A stretch of DNA of 9,172 nt from Thermoplasmatales archaeon ex4484_6 (GCA_002254385.1 NJDO01000084.1:1-9172); one strand, 5' to 3'. Positions 1-6,667 are shown, numbered from the stretch's first letter. Notes: generated by a model from the sequence alone, not told the origin. Numbers and translations: made by a program.

Positions 1-2
1 AC

Positions 3-101
3 TCCACCACTGCACGACTTTTTATAAATCAATATTCCCCGATCGCTTTTGCCAAAGGGCTGAAACCTTGGGTAGCAAAGAGAACAACTCATGTGACCTA
101 A
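3..101 (+). CDS. possible 3' end of a gene cut by the window edge
   Basis: One frame is open from the left edge to a TAA at 99-101, giving about 32 residues that end in KGLKPWVAKRTTHVT. I do not recognise the tail. Its base composition is closer to the rest of the window than to the AT-rich gene that follows, which fits the end of a different gene. A second plus-strand frame and one minus-strand frame are also open here, so chance is a real alternative. Confidence 0.2.
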   Translation, partial: STTARLFINQYSPIAFAKGLKPWVAKRTTHVT

Positions 102-120
102 ATATATATATATACATATA
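102..120 (+). promoter_or_regulatory. AT-rich promoter region of the surface-protein gene
   Basis: An uninterrupted alternating AT tract of 13 bases (102-114) runs into TACATATAATTTATTTTAAT. Any of several overlapping TATA-like octamers here could place a start of transcription near 135-150. That would leave a short leader carrying the ribosome binding site at 153-159. The exact TATA box cannot be chosen by eye. Confidence 0.45.
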
Positions 121-152
121 ATTTATTTTAATATTCACAGCTGTGCCTATAG

Positions 153-159
153 AAGGTGA
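153..159 (+). promoter_or_regulatory. ribosome binding site deciding the ATG at 164
   Basis: AAGGTGA is complementary to the 3' end of archaeal 16S rRNA (AUCACCUCC) and lies 4 nt before ATG 164. It lies inside the reading frame that would begin at the upstream GTG at 143, which argues against that earlier start. Confidence 0.6.
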
Positions 160-163
160 ATCG

Positions 164-1594
164 ATGAAGATAATGAGAATAACATACATATTTGTATTAA
201 TATTTACTATATCGATAATACATTATCAAAATCCTTGTAATGCGGACGAGAATAATTTTAAGGGAGAAGATGTATGGAATATCGGAGCTATTCCAATTAA
301 TCCATGTTATGATATCTCCTCCAGTTGGGATTCTTTTAATAAAAGATTTATTATAGTTGGAGGTGCAGATTATTTTGGGCTTAATCCCGAACATACTCGT
401 TTTATATTATGTACAGATGGAAAGGATATTGAAATTATTGAAAAATATGATGATCCCAATTTTATAGGAGAACAAAGATACACTGACATCGCAGTTTGCC
501 CAATTAATGATTATGCATTGATTACTGGTATTAATGGTTCCTTGTGGAAATTAGAAGATAAGAATCTAACAGAAATAATAACGGTTGATGATGAATTCCG
601 AAAAGTAATATGGGAACCTGATGGTAAATATGCCTTAATCGGGGGCTCAGATCAAATTTGGAAATATGAAAATGGATCTTTGAACAAAATCAAGTCTGGA
701 GGCCATGGGTTCATTTCAGCTTCTTGGTCACCGAATGGGGATTATCTTCTTTTTACGTATGGGGGTCTATGTGAGATCGGTTACTATGATGGTTCCAGAG
801 TTAAAATATTATCATTAAATAATACAGACCTGAAAAACTATTCAATGAATTATGTATCATTCTCTCCAATAAGCGAAATTGCACTTATCGGAGCACAAAA
901 TACCATGGTATACAGTGGATGTCAGACATTGATCCGTTTCAATGGGACGAAATTCTCGGTCATTGATGCTGTTAATGAGTTTCCCGATACAATTATCTGG
1001 AATCCAAACGGATCGTTTGCATTAATAAATGCTCACAATATTCCAATGATCTATCAAGATGGACATCTTAAAGGGAGTTGCGATTTGTCTTTTCATTTCA
1101 CTATTCTTGATTGGTCCCCAGATGTGAAAATTAAAATTGGCATAGGAGGAAATGATACGATGGGATATGGAATTATCAGCTGGGGCAATCTTTCAGATTA
1201 TTTCTATCCCGATCGTGATAATGATGGTTATCAGGATGAAATAGACTTGTTTCCCGATGATCCTACGGAATGGTACGATACTGACGGGGACGGATATGGA
1301 GACAATTCCGATGCGTTTCCATTGGATCCTACCGAATGGCTGGATACCGATGGGGACGGCTACGGAGACAACTCCGATGCTTTCCCGCACCAAACCGAAT
1401 GGAGCGATACCGATAGAGATGGGATTGGAGACAATTCCGATGCGTTTCCTGCTGATCCTGCTGCATCAATAGATAAGGGTGAAGAGAGACATCTTGATAA
1501 TTGGAACTTGATAGTTTTAATAATATTTTTATTATTGATATTGTTAACTGGTAAACAGATTTTCGGTATGAGAAAACGGTCAAAGAATGCGTAA
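164..1594 (+). CDS. secreted, membrane-anchored beta-propeller protein with TSP3 calcium-binding repeats
   Basis: The 476-residue product starts with a hydrophobic segment (about 5-20) suited to a signal peptide. Seven propeller-like motifs follow, of the type hydrophobic-W-x-P-x-G-x-Y-A-L-I, near residues 51-68, 109-122, 148-161, 186-201, 231-244, 277-290 and 314-329; this fits a seven-bladed WD40/TolB-like propeller. Residues 350-435 hold four thrombospondin type 3 style repeats (DTDGDGYGDNSDAFP), whose aspartates are expected to bind calcium. A hydrophobic helix (about 446-463) followed by GMRKRSKNA should anchor the C-terminus, placing the propeller outside the cell. Such proteins are common in Thermoplasmatota; ligand binding or adhesion is a guess. 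ATG 164 is preferred over GTG 143 because of its ribosome binding site. The gene is more AT-rich than its neighbours: one 60-base line (241-300) counts to about 37% GC against about 52% in the coiled-coil gene (4681-4740). This suggests transfer or a fast-evolving accessory gene. Confidence 0.85.
   Translation: MKIMRITYIFVLIFTISIIHYQNPCNADENNFKGEDVWNIGAIPINPCYDISSSWDSFNKRFIIVGGADYFGLNPEHTRFILCTDGKDIEIIEKYDDPNFIGEQRYTDIAVCPINDYALITGINGSLWKLEDKNLTEIITVDDEFRKVIWEPDGKYALIGGSDQIWKYENGSLNKIKSGGHGFISASWSPNGDYLLFTYGGLCEIGYYDGSRVKILSLNNTDLKNYSMNYVSFSPISEIALIGAQNTMVYSGCQTLIRFNGTKFSVIDAVNEFPDTIIWNPNGSFALINAHNIPMIYQDGHLKGSCDLSFHFTILDWSPDVKIKIGIGGNDTMGYGIISWGNLSDYFYPDRDNDGYQDEIDLFPDDPTEWYDTDGDGYGDNSDAFPLDPTEWLDTDGDGYGDNSDAFPHQTEWSDTDRDGIGDNSDAFPADPAASIDKGEERHLDNWNLIVLIIFLLLILLTGKQIFGMRKRSKNA
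1256..1460 (+). repeat. tandem 66-bp coding repeats (TSP3)
   Basis: The TSP3 repeats are visible at the DNA level, with GATCCTAC at 1259 and again at 1325, a period of 66 bp or 22 codons. The next copy is one codon shorter because the third protein repeat reads FPHQTEW where its neighbours read FPLDPTEW. The copies stay in frame, so they can expand or shrink by recombination without breaking the gene. Confidence 0.7.
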
Positions 1595-1619
1595 AATACT
1601 CTCTGTATTGTTAATATAG

Positions 1620-1733
1620 TTATGTTCTAATGTTCTCGAAGTGAGGCACGGGGGCGAATCCATATCACAAGCTGCGAGAGATGCTCAAATTGATTGGAAA
1701 ACAATGAAGATCTGCTCTTTGACTCAAATATGA
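1620..1733 (+). pseudogene. remnant resembling an IS21-type transposase N-terminal HTH
   Basis: After an in-frame TAG at 1617-1619 this frame stays open to TGA 1731-1733. It contains GGESISQAARDAQIDWKTM, which looks like the first helix-turn-helix of IS21-family IstA transposases (a 'G-x-S-I-x-x-x-A-R-x-x-x-I-D-x-K-T-V' pattern). No catalytic domain, start codon or IstB partner follows, and the frame runs into the antisense end of the PrsW-family gene. I read it as the relic of a decayed insertion. A short phage-like or regulatory HTH is also possible, as is chance. There is no other gene in the 1595-1723 gap and no clear terminator, although the region just after 1594 is AT-rich. Confidence 0.45.
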
Positions 1734-2938
1734 TGAGAACCCGTGTTCTTGAACATCTTCAACTTTTCATTGAATCTTTCTGTGGCAAGGAAATACCCTA
1801 CAAGAACAAGACCGATGAATAATAGGAACTGGATCATCCCCATCCCCAATGACAGCAGCATAACCCAAGAGAGACCGAAACCGGCAAGATAATTCCACAA
1901 AGCATGATTCAAAATCCCGAATGAAAAACCGAATATTACAAGGATTACCAGAGACACAGTTCTGAGAATTGTATATGATGTCGGGCCAAAGGTCACCTTT
2001 GCATATTTTCTCGAAAGATATCTCTTGTTGAATCCGATGAGAAACCCTATCAGGGCAGGGCCGAGCATGTGCCCCAGAATGTTGAAAAAGGACCTGAAGC
2101 TCACAAGAATAACAAAAGGTATTCCGCCGCCAACAAAGACAATACTTCCCCCGTATATCATGTTCTCCATCAATGAGAAACCCGCGCCGAATGCGGCACC
2201 AAAGATTATTCCATCCGTTTCATCCTTTATCTGGGAATATATGAGAAAGAAACCCAACATCTTGAAGAACTCCTCGACCAACGGGGCTGAAAAAACAGCG
2301 GTGTCAAGACCCATATTCTCCATCCACAAAGAATTGAACGTATTGCCGAAAAGTGAGGGAAATGTGGACAGCATTCCCCATAGGATGCCAATAACGATCA
2401 TTCCCCTTGGCATTGGCTGGTAAGGATCGAAGGCATAAGTGAATGATATCCATGCCATTGCCGGAAGGGTAATGGTGATGATGATAAGAGGAATGGAAAC
2501 CGGGGCAAAAATACAGCAAAAGTAAGGTAGGATGTTCAGGATCCCCGTTGTTATAAGGACCATGAAAAAGAGGATTATCATGATTGAGAGAAACGCGAAT
2601 CTGCTCGATATGAACATTGTTCTGTAACTTGTCGAATAATCCTTGGGAGAGATGCCTCTTCTGCGAAATAAGGTCCATGCCCCCCTTTTTCTTAGAGGTA
2701 TCTTATTGTATACACATTTATTGAGAATGACACCGATGATAATAACAATCGGGATAAGTAGAACGGATAGAATGGTACCCATAAGAATCAGAGCTTCCTT
2801 GAATATGAAGATCAGAATGAAAAGTGACCCCATGAGCATGGTCAAGAAGAAGACGATTACAATAATCGCTCCCAGGCTTCCAAAATCTCTGGCAACACCC
2901 TTCATTATTTCCGAAAATGAAATCTTTTCATACTTCAT
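1724..2938 (-). CDS. PrsW-family intramembrane metalloprotease-like protein
   Basis: The 404-residue polytopic membrane protein carries the PrsW family signature in order: VEEFFK at about 221-226 (Glu222, Glu223, Lys226), SLMEN ending at Glu258-Asn259, RSFFNILGH with Arg282 and His290, and NHALWN with His345 and Asn349. Hydrophobic stretches near 23-45, 50-72, 115-140, 147-165 and beyond 180 suggest eight or more membrane helices, with a basic cytoplasmic loop around 80-106. Bacterial PrsW cuts membrane-bound anti-sigma factors; the archaeal substrates are unknown, and archaea lack that sigma/anti-sigma system, so the target must differ. Its ATG overlaps the TGA of cytidylate kinase (ATGA), so the two are very likely co-transcribed and translationally coupled. 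The last residues (TGSHHI) overlap the transposase-like remnant on the other strand, so the natural C-terminus may have been altered there. Confidence 0.85.
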   Translation of the reverse strand: MKYEKISFSEIMKGVARDFGSLGAIIVIVFFLTMLMGSLFILIFIFKEALILMGTILSVLLIPIVIIIGVILNKCVYNKIPLRKRGAWTLFRRRGISPKDYSTSYRTMFISSRFAFLSIMIILFFMVLITTGILNILPYFCCIFAPVSIPLIIITITLPAMAWISFTYAFDPYQPMPRGMIVIGILWGMLSTFPSLFGNTFNSLWMENMGLDTAVFSAPLVEEFFKMLGFFLIYSQIKDETDGIIFGAAFGAGFSLMENMIYGGSIVFVGGGIPFVILVSFRSFFNILGHMLGPALIGFLIGFNKRYLSRKYAKVTFGPTSYTILRTVSLVILVIFGFSFGILNHALWNYLAGFGLSWVMLLSLGMGMIQFLLFIGLVLVGYFLATERFNEKLKMFKNTGSHHI

Positions 2939-3471
2939 GAAAAACCATCCAGATGTTCCAGTATCAAGGATACTTCCTCTTCCGGAGAAAGGTGTGAGGA
3001 ATCTATGGCAAGATCGTAAAGAGACAGATCTCCCGGATCCATTCCGTAATAGGTCATGTATCTTTTTGCCTCGGATCTCTCTCTCTCCTTCATCTTTTCA
3101 ATGACAGCTTCCATACTGCCTCCATCCCTTTCGACAAGTCTTCTTGCCCTTATACCCGTATCGGCAAAGATGTATACCTTGAATGAAGGGATGGATTCCT
3201 TTTTGCATAGGGGTCCGATCATGCGGCCTTCAAGGATGAGATCTTCACCGCTTTTTGCTTTGTCCAGCATCTTTCTATCGAGTTCGATGTCGATCGAAGG
3301 GTCCTTTTCACATATTCTCTGGAATTCCTCGAGGGACTTGCCTTCGTCTTTTGCCATCTTCCTGAAGATTTTTCCCGCATAAACATACTTGAATCCGGTG
3401 CGTTCCTTGAGAATACCGCAAACTGTGCTCGTTCCGGAACCTGGAGGTCCCCCCACGGTGATCACTGTCAT
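2935..3471 (-). CDS. cmk: cytidylate kinase, archaeal type
   Basis: The 178-residue protein phosphorylates CMP or dCMP with ATP in cytosolic pyrimidine salvage. The N-terminus gives VGGPPGSGTST, the P-loop form typical of archaeal Cmk, where Thr takes the place of the usual lysine. It is followed by YAGKIFRKMA (nucleoside-binding region), LILEGRMIGP (about 79-88) and an arginine-rich lid (KERERSEAKRY). Length and motif order match the archaeal family. The frame also offers TTG at 3472-3474 directly before ATG 3469-3471; I chose ATG. No good ribosome binding site precedes either, so a leaderless or near-leaderless transcript is likely. The downstream PrsW-family gene overlaps its stop codon. 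Cytidylate kinase often sits with ribosomal or translation genes in archaea; here it pairs with a membrane protease instead. Confidence 0.92.
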   Translation of the reverse strand: MTVITVGGPPGSGTSTVCGILKERTGFKYVYAGKIFRKMAKDEGKSLEEFQRICEKDPSIDIELDRKMLDKAKSGEDLILEGRMIGPLCKKESIPSFKVYIFADTGIRARRLVERDGGSMEAVIEKMKERERSEAKRYMTYYGMDPGDLSLYDLAIDSSHLSPEEEVSLILEHLDGFS

Positions 3472-3483
3472 CAATCTGTAAAT

Positions 3484-3539
3484 GGATATGTATGATTAAG
3501 ATTGTTCCCTAGTTCGTTCCCCAATGGATGAATTATAAC
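3484..3539 (-). promoter_or_regulatory. candidate promoter of the cmk/PrsW unit
   Basis: Read on the minus strand, two AT-rich boxes precede cmk: GTTATAATTC (3539-3530), about 60 bp before the ATG, and CTTAATCATA (3500-3491), about 20-25 bp before it. The second suits a leaderless transcript, which agrees with the absence of a ribosome binding site. Both lie in the 165-bp gap shared with the divergent coiled-coil gene. Confidence 0.35.
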
Positions 3540-3591
3540 AAAACCGTTAAAAGCACATTTTTCCTTATGACAGAACAGACGGTTGCTTAAA

Positions 3592-3603
3592 TTAATATAT
3601 CAT
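3592..3603 (+). promoter_or_regulatory. TATA-box region of the coiled-coil gene
   Basis: TTAATATATCAT ends 33 nt before ATG 3637, leaving room for a short leader that contains GAGGG (3626-3630). The same 12 bases occur on the minus strand at 6650-6639 before the NUDIX gene. The position argues against the in-frame TTG at 3583, which would place the box inside the coding region. Confidence 0.55.
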
Positions 3604-3636
3604 GCACTTTTCAAGGAGTTGTCAAGAGGGAAAACA

Positions 3637-5718
3637 ATGGCGGCCACAACCTCTGCCAAAGGAGAGATCCTCAAGAACATGAAGGAGCTCGACCAGGTAA
3701 CAAACGCCCTTTCGAGGTTGAAGACGGACCTCAAGACAAAGGAAGCTCTCCTCAATAAGATGGAGGAAGCCTTAAAGAACAGTGAAAAACGTCTGGAGAA
3801 GAAGATCTCCGAGATCGATGAAAAGGACAGAAGATTGAACGAGATAGAGGACAAGCTCCTGAAAAGGCAGGAAGAACTGGAGATCCAGGAGAGGGAGGTT
3901 CAGACGAATGCCATATTGGAATTCCTCACGTTTCAGGCAAGGGAGATGGAGATCCAGGAAAAGGTGAAGAAGGCACCGGATCCATCGATAATCGAGGACC
4001 AGAAAAAGGAGATGGAAAGGCTCAACTCTCAACTTGAGGAGAAGGAGAGAGAGATCCTCGAGCTGAAGGAAAGGTTGGTTTCAGGATCTTCCGAGGGAGG
4101 GGGGGCCCCTCCGGATCTCGAATTGCGGATAAAGGAAATCTCTGAAATGAAAAATAATCTAGAGGATCTGAAGAAGAAGCTTGACCAGAAAGAGATCGAA
4201 CTCATAAGGAAGGAAGAGGAACTTCTCCAGCGGGAGAAGAAGATGTCAGAGGGAGCTGCAACCGAGGAGGATAGGAAGGTCCTTGAGGCAATGGCTGAAA
4301 GGGAAAAGGAATTGAGAAAACTTGAAGAGAGCTTGAGGTCGAAACAGAAGGAGATAAGCACATTCATGGAAGGCCTCCAGATCAAGGATGAAAGAATCAA
4401 GGAACTGGAGAACGAACTGAGAATCAAAGAAGAAATGCTGAAGTTGAAAGACGAGGAATCGACCACAATAACAGGTGCATCTTCAAAGGATGTAAAGGAA
4501 TTGAAGGAGATCCTCGAAAAGGAATATCAGACAAAGATAAACATGATAGAGGGGAATTACAAGACAAAGATAGATTCCCTCAGATCGAGTATAGACCAGT
4601 TGAAGGTAAGGAACGAAGAACTGGAGATGATGGGGGATCAACTCTCCGCGGAGAAGCTCAGGGTGACGCTTCTTGAAAGGGAGCTAAAGGAAAGGATGAA
4701 CGAGATATCCTTCGCCGAGGAGAGGCTGGCAAGAAGACAGGAACTTATGCTCAAGGAGAGAAAGGAACTGGACGAACGTTTGAAGAAACTGCGTGAATCA
4801 GCCGATGGGTCAACCGTGGTCGAGTTGAACGAGGAACTGGCAAACAAGCAGAAACAGCTGAGGGATATCGAAAAGACCCTCAGAGAGAAAGAGGAATACC
4901 TGAGAAACAGAGAACAGGAACTGGAGAGAATGAGGTCATCCCTTGTGGACAAGGAGATGCAGATAGAGATAATGGATGAATCCGAGGATCTCGCAAGGGT
5001 TAGGTCAGGTGTTCGCAGATTCGATGACCTCACATACGGAGGTTTTCCCTTCAATTCTAATTTCATTCTCTTCGGGCCGGCATATTCCGGCAGAAGGACT
5101 TTCACGAATCTTTTCATAGCCGAGGGATTGAAAAAGGGAATACCGGCAATATACATTGTTACGCAGAATACTCCCATGGAGGTCAAGGATTCGCTGCGGC
5201 GCGTGATCCCCAAGGTTGATGTTTATGAGGAGAAGGGACTTCTGAAATTCATTGACCTGTATTCCAAATCCATGGGAATCACGGATGAATATCCCAACAC
5301 GATATATGTGGAGAAACCTACGGATCTCGATGCTATCCAGAATGCTGTGGGCGAGATACAGGAGGAGTTCAAGGGAAAGCACAAGTATCACAAGATAGTT
5401 TTCTTCTCCGTTTCAACACTGCTGACCTACATAGAACCTCTATCCATATTCCGTTTCTTCCAGGTTCTGAATGCAAAGAACAAGAGGAACAATGCCGTTT
5501 CGATATATGTCGTCGATACCGGTATGCACAAGCAGTCGGATATTCAGACACTCAAACACACAATGAACGGGTTCATAGAGTTCAAACTTGATGATCTCAA
5601 GTATTATCTCAGGATCGAGGGTGGCGGGGACGTCATGTCCAGAGCATGGATAGAATACAGCTTCACCGACAAGACATTCGATCTGAGGGGCTCGTTCTCG
5701 CTGGACCATATCAGATGA
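3637..5718 (+). CDS. long coiled-coil protein with degenerate KaiC/RecA-like C-terminal domain
   Basis: The product has 693 residues. Residues 1-445 are almost entirely Lys/Glu/Leu-rich coiled coil with weak points at about 113-117 (APDPS), 149-160 (SGSSEGGGAPPD), 204-209, 275-283 (STTITGASS) and 389-394. From about 450 a KaiC/RadA-like fold begins (SGVRRFDDLTYGGFP). The Walker A loop reads GPAYSGRRT (480-488), with Arg at the invariant Lys position. The Walker B region reads KIVFFSVSTLL (586-596), with Phe where KaiC-like relatives have Asp (VIDSVSTLL). ATP hydrolysis therefore looks lost or altered. Architecture suggests a scaffold or filament-forming protein that may still bind a nucleotide or a partner; no specific role can be assigned. 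There is no signal peptide or membrane helix, so it should be cytosolic. ATG 3637 is chosen because a TATA-like box and GAGGG (3626-3630) precede it. It ends 8 bp inside the convergent NUDIX gene. Confidence 0.8.
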   Translation: MAATTSAKGEILKNMKELDQVTNALSRLKTDLKTKEALLNKMEEALKNSEKRLEKKISEIDEKDRRLNEIEDKLLKRQEELEIQEREVQTNAILEFLTFQAREMEIQEKVKKAPDPSIIEDQKKEMERLNSQLEEKEREILELKERLVSGSSEGGGAPPDLELRIKEISEMKNNLEDLKKKLDQKEIELIRKEEELLQREKKMSEGAATEEDRKVLEAMAEREKELRKLEESLRSKQKEISTFMEGLQIKDERIKELENELRIKEEMLKLKDEESTTITGASSKDVKELKEILEKEYQTKINMIEGNYKTKIDSLRSSIDQLKVRNEELEMMGDQLSAEKLRVTLLERELKERMNEISFAEERLARRQELMLKERKELDERLKKLRESADGSTVVELNEELANKQKQLRDIEKTLREKEEYLRNREQELERMRSSLVDKEMQIEIMDESEDLARVRSGVRRFDDLTYGGFPFNSNFILFGPAYSGRRTFTNLFIAEGLKKGIPAIYIVTQNTPMEVKDSLRRVIPKVDVYEEKGLLKFIDLYSKSMGITDEYPNTIYVEKPTDLDAIQNAVGEIQEEFKGKHKYHKIVFFSVSTLLTYIEPLSIFRFFQVLNAKNKRNNAVSIYVVDTGMHKQSDIQTLKHTMNGFIEFKLDDLKYYLRIEGGGDVMSRAWIEYSFTDKTFDLRGSFSLDHIR
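4096..4112 (+). repeat. GC-only-type hairpin with G7 tract inside the coding region
   Basis: GGAGGGG and CCCCTCC are perfect 7-base inverted arms around GGG. The run of seven G (4099-4105) lies in the left arm and loop. It encodes the Gly-Gly-Gly-Ala-Pro-Pro linker between two coiled-coil blocks. It is a possible slippage site and a strong local mRNA hairpin. Confidence 0.6.
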
Positions 5719-6601
5719 TAGACCTACGTTTCAGATCCTTCAGGATATCCTCATGGTCAAATGCGAGATGCGGAAGTCCATCCAATTCGAACCATCTGGC
5801 ATCGGAAGCATCATCTCCACCCCTGGGTTTCCCATCCCCCTTCGGTTCGAGAAAATAGATTATGGAGATAGTGTGACCGCGAGGGTCCCTGTCCGGTTTC
5901 GAGGCCACCGATGCCAGTGTCTTAATTTCGCAATCGACACCGGTCTCTTCCCTAATTTCACGCAATACCGCTTCCTCGGCAGTCTCCCCTTTTTCGATGA
6001 AACCGCCTGGCAGGGCCCATATTCCCTTGAAAGGGTCTCTACCCCTTTCCACAAGAAGGATCTCCCGAATATCACCGCTTCCTCTGAGAACAACCCCATC
6101 AACGGCAATGCTGGGACTATCGTGATGTCGGCTGCCGACATCTCCTTTCAGGATCTCCTTTGAGAGTTCCTCTATATGGTCCACCGTCTTTCTGTAGTTC
6201 TCCATTGCCACGGAAGCATGGGATTCCACTATCCCCCATGCTATCGAGAATGATTGAAACCTGAATCTGTATCCCTTTCTGACCTTCCTGTATCTCTCCT
6301 CGTTGGGAATCTTCTCATCGGCGGGAATATCTATTTCATCGAGAAGGTCCAGCCCTTTCAATTTGTTCAGATACCTGTACAGAGTGGATCTGTTCGTCTC
6401 AAGCATGGTGAGCATTTCATCTATCGTCCATGCCTTTTCGGGATTGAGCAGGAAACAATCCTTGAACAATCTGATGGGAGCGGTTTCTTCGCTTCCCGAT
6501 GGAAGATACCCTATCTGCCTGAGGAAGGTGGTCAATAACTGATCGAGGTTTCTCTCTCCCGTCAGAGGATTGTTCCTCACGATGCGAAGCTCGAAATCCA
6601 T
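5711..6601 (-). CDS. winged-helix / NUDIX hydrolase fusion, ADP-ribose pyrophosphatase-like
   Basis: The 296-residue protein has two parts. Residues about 40-115 form a predicted winged helix (WTIDEMLTMLETNRSTLYRY as helix-turn-helix, then a basic wing). Residues about 163-290 form a NUDIX domain with a complete box: Gly200, Glu206, Arg214, Glu215, Glu218, Glu219, Gly221. It is preceded by DPFKGIWALPGG and followed by SKPDRDPRGHTISIIYF, a run typical of archaeal ADP-ribose pyrophosphatases (COG1051 type). The intact box predicts a metal-dependent pyrophosphatase. The N-terminal HTH suggests a regulator that senses ADP-ribose or another NDP-linked metabolite, comparable in idea to bacterial NrtR, in which however the wHTH follows the NUDIX domain. 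The start is fixed by a perfect GGAGGT 6 nt upstream. It is divergent from the small protein at 6668 and could control it; that is inference. Confidence 0.85.
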   Translation of the reverse strand: MDFELRIVRNNPLTGERNLDQLLTTFLRQIGYLPSGSEETAPIRLFKDCFLLNPEKAWTIDEMLTMLETNRSTLYRYLNKLKGLDLLDEIDIPADEKIPNEERYRKVRKGYRFRFQSFSIAWGIVESHASVAMENYRKTVDHIEELSKEILKGDVGSRHHDSPSIAVDGVVLRGSGDIREILLVERGRDPFKGIWALPGGFIEKGETAEEAVLREIREETGVDCEIKTLASVASKPDRDPRGHTISIIYFLEPKGDGKPRGGDDASDARWFELDGLPHLAFDHEDILKDLKRRSII

Positions 6602-6607
6602 TCGATG

Positions 6608-6613
6608 ACCTCC
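6608..6613 (-). promoter_or_regulatory. GGAGGT ribosome binding site of the NUDIX gene
   Basis: On the minus strand GGAGGT is followed by TCATCG and then ATG 6601. It is among the strongest Shine-Dalgarno matches in the window and fixes the start. Confidence 0.8.
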
Positions 6614-6638
6614 GGTTTTGTTACAAGCGAGGGCGAAG

Positions 6639-6650
6639 ATGATATATTAA
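6639..6650. promoter_or_regulatory. shared divergent TATA region
   Basis: On the minus strand the bases read TTAATATATCAT, 37 nt before the NUDIX ATG, and are identical to the box before the coiled-coil gene. On the plus strand the same bases (ATGATATATTAA) lie about 22 nt before ATG 6668, the spacing expected for a leaderless archaeal transcript. One AT-rich element may therefore serve both divergent genes. Confidence 0.5.
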
Positions 6651-6654
6651 CGAT

Positions 6655-6664
6655 GTGATACACC
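6655..6664 (+). promoter_or_regulatory. GTGATACACC element before the small-protein gene
   Basis: GTGATACACC sits between the TATA-like box and the ATG, three bases before ATG 6668. The same ten bases at the same distance precede ATG 7117. The core GTG-ATA-CAC is a small palindrome. Confidence 0.5.
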
Positions 6665-6667
6665 TAT

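Noticed and set aside
49..80. Imperfect hairpin TTTGCCAAAGG / CCTTGGGTAGCAAA as an RNA element
   Set aside because: Mismatches and a bulge, no T-tract, and no fit to a tRNA or C/D box RNA; may simply be coding.
143..163. GTG start at 143 for the surface protein
   Set aside because: It adds seven polar residues before the signal peptide and overlaps the ribosome binding site AAGGTGA that serves ATG 164.
2025..2423. Plus-strand open frame of 132 codons
   Set aside because: Antisense to conserved PrsW motifs, with low-complexity Pro/Ile/Lys composition.
3542..3584. Inverted repeat AACCGT...ACGGTT in the cmk/coiled-coil gap
   Set aside because: Six-base arms 31 nt apart are easily chance, with no terminator or operator context.
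3583..3636. TTG start at 3583 for the coiled-coil gene
   Set aside because: The extension covers the TATA-like box and the ribosome binding site; ATG 3637 is better placed.
4029..5213. Long minus-strand open frames of 145 and 191 codons (4029-4466 and 4638-5213)
   Set aside because: They are Ser/Phe-rich antisense shadows of the Lys/Glu coiled-coil codons, with no recognisable motif.
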